This document shows, one piece after another, positions 49,522 through 59,800 of a DNA stretch of 64,000 bases. The notes under the pieces were generated by a model that saw only the letters and a list, made by a program, of their open reading frames with translations, had not been told where the DNA came from and ran no database searches. How positions within the stretch are numbered: the first letter of the stretch is position 1; the number at the start of each line of letters is the position of its first letter. The position numbers and the translations under genes were made by a program. The stretch is taken from the NCBI RefSeq assembly GCF_020026305.1, contig NZ_CP075691.1, forward strand, positions 8,611,415 to 8,675,414. The letters run 5' to 3'. The DNA is from Streptomyces sp. 135 (lineage in GTDB: Bacteria > Actinomycetota > Actinomycetes > Streptomycetales > Streptomycetaceae).

Positions 49522-49551
49522 CGTTGAACGGTCACATGAGTGAGGGGTTTT

Positions 49552-50844
49552 GTGAGGGCGGGTCGGCGAAGTGAAACGGCGTCGATCAGCTGGCGATTTC
49601 GCGCACTCGTGGCGAGTTATGCCGTTTCCGCCTATGGGAACTTCCTCAACCTGATCGCCCTGAGCCTGTTCACGTACGAAGTCGTGGGCAGCGCCTTCGG
49701 TATCGGCGCGGTGATGGCGCTCCGGTTGTTCTCCGGCATGCTGGCGGGCCTGGGCGCGGGCGCGCTCACCACGGCCCTCGGCCGCCGCACCGTGATGATG
49801 GGCGCCGACGTGGCGCAGGCCCTCGCGATGGCGCTGCTCGCGGTCAGCGCCCGTGATCCCTCGCTCACCCTCCTCCTGGGCGCGGTCATCGTCCTCGGCG
49901 CGGGGAACACACTGTTCACGGTGGCGCTGCGCAGCGCCGTGCCGGTACTCGTCGGTCACGACGAGCGTTCGCGGGCCAACGGGCTGCTGATGGCGGGGCG
50001 TTCGGCTGCCACCGTCCTCGGATACGGCTCGGCCGCGGCCGTCATCGCCTCCGGCGGGTACGCGCTCGCGTTCGCGGTCAACAGCGCCAGCTTCGTGGTG
50101 TCGGCGGCGGTCGTACTGGTGCTGCGGCCCCGCACCGACGCCGAGGACGCGGCGGACGAGGGACCCCCGACGGAACCGGCCCCGGGGCGGCGGAAGACCG
50201 GCGCGAGGCTCGGACTGGCGGGAATCCCCGCGCTGTTGGCCGGGGCGCTCCTGCTGCGGGGCACCGACGCGTTCGCCTCCTCCTCGCACAACGTGGCCCT
50301 GCCGATCGTGGCCGGCCTGGAGTCCCCGGACAATCCGGCGCTGTTCATGACCCAGTTCTGGGTGGCCTGGGCCGTGGGGGCCCTCCTCTCCCACCAGGTC
50401 CTCAAACGCTTCCAGCCCGAAAAGGCATACGGTGAGCGCGCGTTCGCGCTCGGAACCGCCGCCATGGCGGTCTTCTTCGTGCTCGTCTTCACGGGACTGC
50501 CCACCCCCGCCCTGATCCTGGCGGCCCTCGCGGCGGGAATCGCCGACGGCTGTACCGAGATCGTGTACGTCTCGCGCCTACAGGCCGCGCCCGAGCGGGA
50601 ACGCAGCCGCCTGTTCGGCATGTCGGCGTCCGCCGAGACCGCCGGCTTCACCCTTGGCATGATCGCCGCAGCCGCCGCGCTGGAAGGCTTCCCCGTGCTC
50701 GCGGTCGTCGCCGCCTTCCACGGAACCGCCCTGTGCGGGGCGTTGGCGCTCCTGGCGTTCGCCGCCGCGCGCCGTCGCGGCGCTGCCATGCCCCCCCGGT
50801 CGCGACACCCGCGGTCCTGGGTCCACGACACCACTGACAGCTGA
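49552..50844 (+). CDS. MFS transporter, probable exporter of the megasynthase product
   Basis: A 430-residue permease of the MFS_3/enterobactin-exporter-like type with 11-12 spans (SYAVSAYGNFLNLIALSLFTYEVVGSAFGIGAVMALR at the start; ALGRRTVMMGADVAQALAMALL after span 2). A cytoplasmic Pro/Glu-rich loop sits between spans 6 and 7 (RTDAEDAADEGPPTEPAPGRRK). GTG 49552 with GAGGGG 4 nt upstream is favoured; GTG 49540 would add four residues. It ends 17 bp before the megasynthase start on the same strand, which strongly suggests one transcript and export or self-protection for that product. Confidence 0.88.
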   Translation: MRAGRRSETASISWRFRALVASYAVSAYGNFLNLIALSLFTYEVVGSAFGIGAVMALRLFSGMLAGLGAGALTTALGRRTVMMGADVAQALAMALLAVSARDPSLTLLLGAVIVLGAGNTLFTVALRSAVPVLVGHDERSRANGLLMAGRSAATVLGYGSAAAVIASGGYALAFAVNSASFVVSAAVVLVLRPRTDAEDAADEGPPTEPAPGRRKTGARLGLAGIPALLAGALLLRGTDAFASSSHNVALPIVAGLESPDNPALFMTQFWVAWAVGALLSHQVLKRFQPEKAYGERAFALGTAAMAVFFVLVFTGLPTPALILAALAAGIADGCTEIVYVSRLQAAPERERSRLFGMSASAETAGFTLGMIAAAAALEGFPVLAVVAAFHGTALCGALALLAFAAARRRGAAMPPRSRHPRSWVHDTTDS

Positions 50845-50861
50845 AGCAGAAGGGGGCGGAC

Positions 50862-53800
50862 ATGACGCGCGTACGGGGGCAGGCCCTCTGCCGGGGTCCT
50901 GAGCCAGAACTCGACGGGGACGACCCTCGTGACGCGGTCCGTGCCCTGCTCGGGGCGGCGGCCGCCGGTGAGGCAGTGGGAGTGGTCACGGTGGGCCCCG
51001 AGGGGCGGGCCGAGACGCAGACGTACCCCCAACTCCTCGACCGGGCACGGCGGTTCCTCACCGGGCTGCGCGCGCAAGGCGTGCGGCCGGGGGACACCGT
51101 GGTGCTGTGCGGGCTGTCGCTCGACGTGTTCTTCCCGGCCTTCTGGGGCTGCGTCCTCGGCGGCGCCGTGCCCGTGGCCATCGCCGACCCGCCCGCGGCG
51201 GGCTCCGTGGCCGCCGAACGGCTGCGCCACACCCGCGCGTTGCTGAAAGACCCCCTCGTACTCACCGACGCCCCGGGGGCCGCCGCTCTCGCGGGCCTCG
51301 ACCAGGGCGAGCAGGTCGTCGTCGCCGCCGACTTCCTCCGGCATCCGCAGTCGTACGACCGCCACGAGCCCAAGGCGGCGGACACCGCGCTGCTGATGCT
51401 CTCCTCCGGCAGCACGGGCGCGCCGAAGGCGGTGCGGCTCACGCACGCCGGGCTCGCCGACTTCGCGGCCAGTACCCGCCGGACCCTGCCGGTGCGGGCG
51501 GGTGACACCTTCGTCAACTGGCTGCCCCTGGACCACAGCGGGGCGTTCCTGCTCTACCACGTACTTCCGGTGTTCGCGGGCTGCGCCAACGTGCACACGC
51601 CCACCCGGGCGGTCCTCACCGACCCGCTGCGCTGGCTCGATCTGCTCCACGAGTACCGCGCCCAGCACGGCTGGGCGCCCACCTTCGCGTACCAACTGGT
51701 GGCGGACGCGCTCGCCGAACAGACCCACAGGCACTGGGACTTGAGCGGCCTGACCTCGCTGGTGTGCGGCGGTGAGCAGATCACGCTGCCGGTCCTGCGG
51801 GCCTTCCTCGACGCCACCTCGGACTTCGGTGTCCGCGAGCGTCACCTCGTCCCCGTCTGGGGCATGGCCGAGACGGTCACCGCGATCACCTACGGACGCC
51901 TCGACCGGCCGGGCACCGTGCACCGCCTGGTCAAGTCCAGCCTCGGCGGGGAGCTGCGGAGCGCGGACGCGGACACTCCGGACAGCGAGTGCGTGACCTT
52001 CGTCGCGGCCGGTTCGCCCGCCCACGGGACGTCCCTGCGGGTCGTCGACGACGGAGGACGGCCGCTGGAGGGCGGCAGGATCGGGCAGTTGCAGGTGCAC
52101 TCTCCCATGCGTCTGACGCCGGGCTACGTCGACAACCCGGACGCCGACGCCTCGGCCTACCCCGAGGGCGGCGACTGGTTGGCCACCGGGGACCTGGCGT
52201 TCCTCGCCGAGGGCCAGGTCGTCATCACCGGCCGCCGCAAGGACGTGATCATCCTCAACGGGAACAACGTGTACGCCCACGAGATCGAGGCCGCCGCAGC
52301 GACCGTGCCCGGGGTACGCGTCGGCGAGGTGGCCGCCTGCGGGATCCCGGACGCCGGCCGCGGCACGGAACGACTCGCGGTGTTCTTCGTCGGCCGGGGG
52401 GACGAGGAGGACGCCCGCATCACTCGCCAGGTGAAGGCGGAGCTGTTCACATGCCTCGGCCTGACCGCCACACACGTGCTGCCCGTCCCCGCGGAACGGT
52501 TCCCGCGCACACCCGCCGGCAAGGTGCGGCGCACCGAGCTGCGCGACCGGTTCATCGAAGAAGGCCTGCGCGCGGCCCCCCGCGCCGCCGCCGCTCCCCC
52601 CGGTGCCGGGGACCGGAGCGATGACACGGGGCGAGCGGTGCGCGAGGAGCTCGCCGCCGTGCTCGGCGGCCCGGCGCCGGTGCACCTGCCGTTCTATGAA
52701 CTCGGCTTGACGTCCGTGCAGTTGCTCCGTCTGCGGGGACGGCTCGAAGAGCGTCTGGGGCGGGCGATCGCCGACACCGCGGTGTTCGAACACCCCACGG
52801 CTGACGCGCTCACCGAGCACCTCAGCGCGCACCTCGCCGAGCAACCAACCCCGCCACGAACGGGGCACGCGCGCCAGCCCGAAGAGGCCGGGAGGGGCGC
52901 AGACCAGCGGGTCGCGATCATCGGGATGGCCTTGCGCTTCCCCGGCGCCGACTCGCCGGACGCCTACTGGCAGAACCTACGTGACGGCGTCGACTGCCTC
53001 ACCGTCTTCGACGAGGGCCGACTACGGGCCGCGGGCCTCACGGCCGAGCAGGCGGCGGCCGCCGACCGGGTGCCGGTCGCCGGGGTCCTCGACGGCGCGC
53101 TGGACTTCGACACCGACTTCTTCGGGCTCACCCCCAAGGAAGCCCGGCTCACCCACCCGGCACACCGCCTTTTCCTGGAGTGCTGCCACCGGGCGCTGGA
53201 GGACGGCGGTTACGCACTCCCTCAACAGGACACCAGAATCGGCGTGTTCGCCGGTTCGGGCATGCACCTCTATGACCACCAGCAGACGGGATCTCCCTCG
53301 TACGCCGACGCCGACGCCGACGGGGACCCGGTCACCGGGATGCAGAGCACGATCGGGCAGCAGCCGGACTTCGTCGCCACCCGGGTCGCCTACCGGCTCG
53401 ACCTCACCGGTCCCGCCATCGGCGTGCAGACGGCCTGTTCCACGTCACTGGTCGCCGTGCACCTGGCGGCGCAGGCCCTGCTGACCGGTGACGCGGACGT
53501 CGCGCTCGCCGGTGCAGCGGCCGTGCACCTGCCGCAGGAGACCGGCTACCGCAGCCACCCCGACTCCATCCTGTCCCCGACCGGCCGATGTCGCGCCTTC
53601 GGCGCGGACGCCGACGGCACCGTGGGCGGCAACGGAGTGGCGGCCGTACTGCTCAAACGCCTCGACAGGGCACTGGCCGACGGGGACACGGTGCATGCGG
53701 TGATCCTGGGCTCGGCGGTCAACAACGACGGCGCCCGGAAAGCCGGTTACACCGCACCCGGAATGGCCGGACAGGTGGCGGTCGTGCGCGACGCGCTGCG

Positions 53801-56800
53801 CCGGGCCGCCGTCCCGGCCGACACCGTCACCTACGTGGAAGCGCACGGCACCGGGACGCCACTGGGGGACCCGGTGGAGTTCGAGGCGCTGGGGCGGGCC
53901 CTCGGCGAAGACACGGGGCGCACCGCGTTCTGCGCGGTCGGCTCGGTGAAGCCGGCCATCGGACACCTCGACAGCTGCGCGGGCATGGCGGGTCTGATCA
54001 AGACGGTGCTGATGCTGCGGCACCGCACCCTGGTGCCGACCCTGCACCTGACGCACCCCAACCCCCGGCTGCGCCTGGAGGACGGCCCCCTGAGCCTCGC
54101 CACCGAACTGAGGACATGGACCGTGCCGGACGGGACGCCCCGCAGGGCCGGGGTCAGTGCTCTCGGCGTGGGCGGCACCAACGCCCACGTCATCCTCGAA
54201 CAAGCCCCGGCCCGGCGCCCCAGGGCCACGTCCAGCAGGCCCGCGCTCGTCCCCGTCTCGGCACGCGACGCCCAGGCGCTGGGGGAGCTGACCGCTCTGC
54301 TGAGCGACCGCCTGCGGAACGCGCCGGACACGGGCCCCGCCGACGTGGCGGCCACGATGGGGCGCGGCCGTCCGCACCGCGCCGCACGCACGGCTGTGGT
54401 CGGCGCCGACGCCGGTGAACTCGCGCGAGCCCTGGAGCAACCACCGGCCGCCCTCTCCCCGTTCGGACCGCTGACGTTCGCCTTCCCCGGCCAGGGTAGT
54501 GCGCGCGCGGGCATGGCCCGTGGGATCTACGACGCGTTCGCCGAGGCCCGTTCGGTGGTGGACCGCTGCGAGCGCCTCTACGCCGATGAGTTCGGCGGCA
54601 CGCTGCTGCCGCTGCTGCTCGGCGAGAGCGGTACCGGGGATATGGCCAGTACCGGCGATTCGGGCGGCGCGGACGGTGGCGCCGACGGTGACGCGGACCA
54701 GGTGTGGCCCACGGAAGTGGCCCAACCCGCGTTGTTCGCCCACCAGGCGGCCCTGCTGGCGGTCTGGCGGGCCTGCGGGGTGCGGCCCGCCATGGTGTTG
54801 GGCCACAGCGTCGGCGAGTACGCGGCGCTGCACGCGGGGGGAGCGCTGAGCGTCGACGACGGACTGCGTCTCACCGCTCGGCGGGGTCATCTCATGCAGC
54901 GAAACAGCCCGCCCGGCACGATGCTCGCGGTCCGCACCGACCCGACGACCGCCCAGCGCGTCGCCGAGGCCTCCGGCGCCGAGGTCGCCGTGGTCAACGG
55001 GCCCCGCTCGCAGGTCCTTTCCGGGACGCCCGAAGCCCTCGACGAGGCGGCGCGCCTGCTGGAGCGTGACGGCATCCGGTGGCGGCCTCTGCCGGTGGAC
55101 CGGGCCTTCCACTCGGCGGGGCTCGACGCCGCGCTGTCCGCGTTCCGCGCGTCGGCGGCCGACGTGTCGTACGCGCCGCTGCGCGTGCCCCTCGTCAGCT
55201 GCCTCGACGGCGAGGTGCGCCCCGCGGGCTGGACCCCCGACGCCTCGTATCTGTGCGCACAGGCACGGCAGCCCGTCCGCTTCGACCTGGCCTTGGCCAC
55301 GGCGGCGGCCTGGGGGCAGGGCGGCTTCGTCGAGCTCGGCGCCGGGGACACGCTCCGGGGCCTGGGACGGCACTGCCTGCCGGAAAGCCGCTGGCTGCGA
55401 GGCCAGGGGGAGGGGAGCGGGGCCGCCGTACAGCAGCGCGGCATGCTGCACTCGCTCGGCGAGCTGTACCGCGCGGGGACGGACCTGGACTGGTCGGCCC
55501 TCGCACGCGGCGGGGGCCGGATCCCGCTGCCGGGGCATCCGCTGCGCCGCCGCGAGGTGGCTCCCGCCCGCATATCCGCCGCGGCCGGGGACACCGCGGC
55601 TCGGGACACCATGACCCCGGGCACCACGGCCTCGGACACCGCCGTGCCGGTCGCGCACGCGGCTCCGGACGAGCCGATCCTCGTACTGCCCGACGCCGCG
55701 CCCCTGCTCGGCATCAGGGAGATGACCGCGGACCAGTTGGGCGCGGACATCGCGGACGTCACGCCGGACCGCTCGTTCTTCGAGCTGGGCGCGGACTCGC
55801 TCTCCCTCATGGGGATGGCCAAGGAACTCGATCGCCGCTACGGCGTGCGCGTCCCCGTACGCGAGTTCTTCGATACGGCGGACACGCCGCGCAAACTGGC
55901 CGACCGCGTCGCACAGCGGCAAGCCGAGGCGACCGGGCTGCCACCGCGCACCGCTACGTCGGCACTCGAACCGGAACCGACGCCGCGGCCCGCGCAAGCC
56001 CCGCCCGCACCCGAGGCGCCCGCCCTCCCGCAGTCCGGTCCGGCAGGGGCCTCACCCGACCTGCACGACCTCTTCGCGCAGCAGCTGGAACTCACGCGGC
56101 ACTTGATCGACCAGGTGACCGGCGTCGTCAACCGGCAGACGGCGGCCCTCGCCGCCGCCAGGCCGGCGCCACCCGCCGCGCCCGCCGAACCCCTCACCGT
56201 TCCCGCTGCCCCACCGGAACGCCCTGTACCGACTGCCCCGCCGGTACATGCCGTACCGGCCACCACCCCGCCGGTATCCGACCTACCGGCCACCACCCCG
56301 CCGGTATCCGACCTACCGGCCACCACCGACGCGCCGGACTTCAGCCTCTACTTCTTCGGCGACTACCCGGACGACGCGGCCCACGACAAGTACGCCCTGA
56401 TCATGCGGGCGGCCGACTTCGCCGACCAGCACGGATTCCACGCGCTGTGGTTCCCCGAGCGGCACTTCAACTCGTTCGGCGCGCTCTTCCCCAACCCCTC
56501 CGTCCTCGCCGCCGCCCTGGCGGCCCGCACCCGCCGCGTCCGGCTGCACGCCGGTTCCGTGGTTCTGCCGCTGCATCACCCGGTCCGGGTGGCGGAGGAG
56601 TGGTCGGTGGTCGACAACATCTCCGGTGGCCGGGCGGGCCTGTGCTTCGCCAGTGGCTGGCACTCGACCGACTTCGCCCTCGCCCCCGACGCCTTCGGAC
56701 GCCACCGCGAGGCCATGTACGAGCAGCTGGAGACCGTGCGCCGGCTGTGGTCCGGGGAGGCCATCACCCTGACCGGCGGGGACGGCGAGCCCGTCGACGT

Positions 56801-59800
56801 CCAGCTGCACCCGAGGCCCCTCCAAGCCCAACCGCCCCTGTACGTCGCCGTGGTGGGCAACCCCGAAAGCTACCGGCGAGCCGCCGCGAACGACCTGGGC
56901 GTCGTCACCAACCTGATGGCGCAGACGGTGGAGCAGCTGGCGGAGAACATCGCCCTGTACCGCCGCACCCGCGCCGAGCACGGTCTCGACCCGGCCGCGG
57001 GCCGTGTCGTCGTCCTCGTACACACGTATCTGGACCAGGACGCGGCCCGGGCACGCGCCGAGGCGTACCGGCCCTTCGTGTCGTACCTGCGCTCCTCGCT
57101 CTCCCTGTTCGACCAGGTCACCAACAGCCTCGGCTTCGACGTGGACCTGGCGAACACCCCCGAGGATGACGTGGAGTTCCTGCTCGGCCGTGCCTACGAA
57201 CGCTACTGCGACACGCGCGCCCTGATCGGGGACGAGTCGACGGCCGCCGAGACGGTGAGCCGCTTGAGGGCGGCGGGCGCGGACGAGATCGCGTGCTTCG
57301 TGGACTTCGGTGTACCGGCGGACAAGGTGCTCGCCGCCCTGCCCCTGCTCGACGGCCTGCGCTCCCGCCGGCGCGACGCCGAAGCGGAGGGGAACGCGCG
57401 TCCCGGTGGGCGCAGGCCGCTCACCCCGGCCCAGCGCCGCATCTGGTTCCTGGAGCAGCTGCGCCCCGGCACCAGCATGTACCACGAGCCCAAGGCGATC
57501 CGCCTGGACGGGGCGCTGAACACCGACGCGCTGTGCTGGGCCCTCCAAAAGGTGGCCGACCGGCACGCGGCACTGCGGACCGTCTTCCGCGACGCCGACG
57601 GCACCCCCTACCGGCAGGTGTTGGAACGGATCACACTCGACTGCCCGGTGGACGACCACACCGGGGCGGGTGAGGAGGAGGCGCTGCGGGCCGCGATGGC
57701 CACCGAGGGCCGCCGCATCCTTGACCTGCGCGAGGGCCCGCCCCTCGCGGTGCGGCTGCTGCGCCTCGCCCCCGAGCGGCACCTGCTGTTCCTGCTCGCC
57801 CACCACATCGCCTTCGACTCCTCCTCCACCGAGGTGTTCACCCGCGACCTGGCCGCCTACTACCGCTCCTGGCCCGACGGCGAGCCCCGGCTTCCGGCGC
57901 TCCACGACGACATCACCGAGGACGTTCCCGACCCGGCGACGGCCGCGGAGAGCCTTGAATTCTGGCGGCGCGAGCTGGCGGACGTACCGGACCTCGACCT
58001 GCCCGCCGACCGGCCGCGCCCTCCGGAGCGCACGGGTGAGGGGGCGAGCCTGACGTACACGTGGGACGCCGAACTGACCGAGGGCATCAAGAAGTTCGCC
58101 GCGTCCCAACGGGCCACCGTCTTCATGGCGCTGACCGGCGCCATCGGTGCCGTACTCGGCCGCTTCGCCGGGCAGGACCACTTCGCGCTCGGCACCGCGG
58201 TCGCGGCCCGGCCCGAGGGCGCCGAGCACGCGGTCGGGCTCTTCCTCGACACCGTTCCGCTGCACCTGGACCTGAGCGGCGATCCGGACTTCGCGACCCT
58301 GCTGCGCCGCGTCAGGAACACCAGCACCACCGCGTACGAACACCGGGCCCTGCCGTTCGACGAGCTGGTCGGCGCGCTGGCGCCGCGTCGCGACCCGGGC
58401 CGCAATCCGCTCTTCCAGGTCATGGTGGAGTACGAACAGGAGGCCGAGGTCGACTTCGACCCGCCACGCCTGGCCGCGACGCTCCTGGACGTGCCGAGCG
58501 AGCGGGCCCCCTTCGACCTCAGCATCTACCTGACGCACCACCGCGCGGGCCTGCGGTTCATGGTGGAGTACGACACGGCACTCTTCGACGCGTCCACCGT
58601 GCGCCGTTTCGTGGAGTACGTGGAGCAACTGCTGCGGCGGGCCCTCGAAGCGCCCGACGTCCCGGTCGCCGAGCTGACCGCCCCCTCGCCCACCGACCGC
58701 GGCACGCTCGCACGGTGGGGTGGACTGGGGGAGCAGGCACCGTCCGGCCCCGCCAGCCTGCACGGCCTGTTCGAGAAGCAGGCCCGGTCCGAACCGGCCG
58801 CGCTCGCGCTCATCGGTGACGAACGTGCCGTCTCCTACGGCGAGTTGGAGGTGCGGGCCAATCGCATGGCCCACCGCCTGCGCCGGCTGGGCGCGGACCG
58901 CGGGGAGCGCGTGGCGGTCCTGCTGCCGCGCGGCCCCGAGCTGATCTCCGCGCTGCTCGCCGTACTCAAGAGCGGCGCCGCCTACCTGCCGCTCGATCCG
59001 TCCGCCCCGACACGCCGACTGAGCGGGCTGCTCACGGACGGCCGCCCCGTGCTGCTGCTCACCTGTGCCACCGTGCTCGCCCGGCACCCCGATCTGGCCG
59101 CCCACGCGCCCGGCGTACTGCTCGCCGAAACCAGCGACAACAGCGACAACAGCGACGACAGCGACACGACGCTCCCGGACACACCCCCCGACGTCGAGGT
59201 GCGACCCGAGGACCCGGCGTACTGCATCTACACCTCCGGCTCCACCGGCCGGCCCAAGGGTGTCGTCGTCCCGCACCGGGGCCCGGCCGCCCTGGTGCGC
59301 GGGCAGGTGGCGCGGCACAGGCCGCTGCGCACCCTCCAGTGGACCTCGCCCGCCTTCGACATCAGCGTCCAGGAGATCTTCACGACGCTCGCGTCGGGGG
59401 CCGCCCTGGTCCTGATCGACGACGAGGTGCGGCACGACCCGGCCGTGCTCACCCGGACGCTGCGCCACCACGAGGTGCAGCGCCTTTACATGCCGAGCAC
59501 CCCGCTGCGCTACGTGATGGACACGGCGCCCGAACTCCCCGCGCTGCGCGAGGTGGTGCAGTGCGGCGAGCCCCTGCAGGTCACCGCCGCGCTGCAGCGC
59601 TTCCTGGCCGGCCACCCGCGGTGCGTCCTGTACAACCAGTACGGCCCCACCGAGACCTCGATCGTCGTCACCTCGCACCGCGTCGCGCCCGAGGGGGAGG
59701 AGTGGCCGCCCATCGGGACCCCCGTGCCCGGCGCCCACATCCGGCTCGTCGCCCCGGACGGACGCGAGGTGCCGGTGGGCGCCGTCGGTGAGATCCACGT

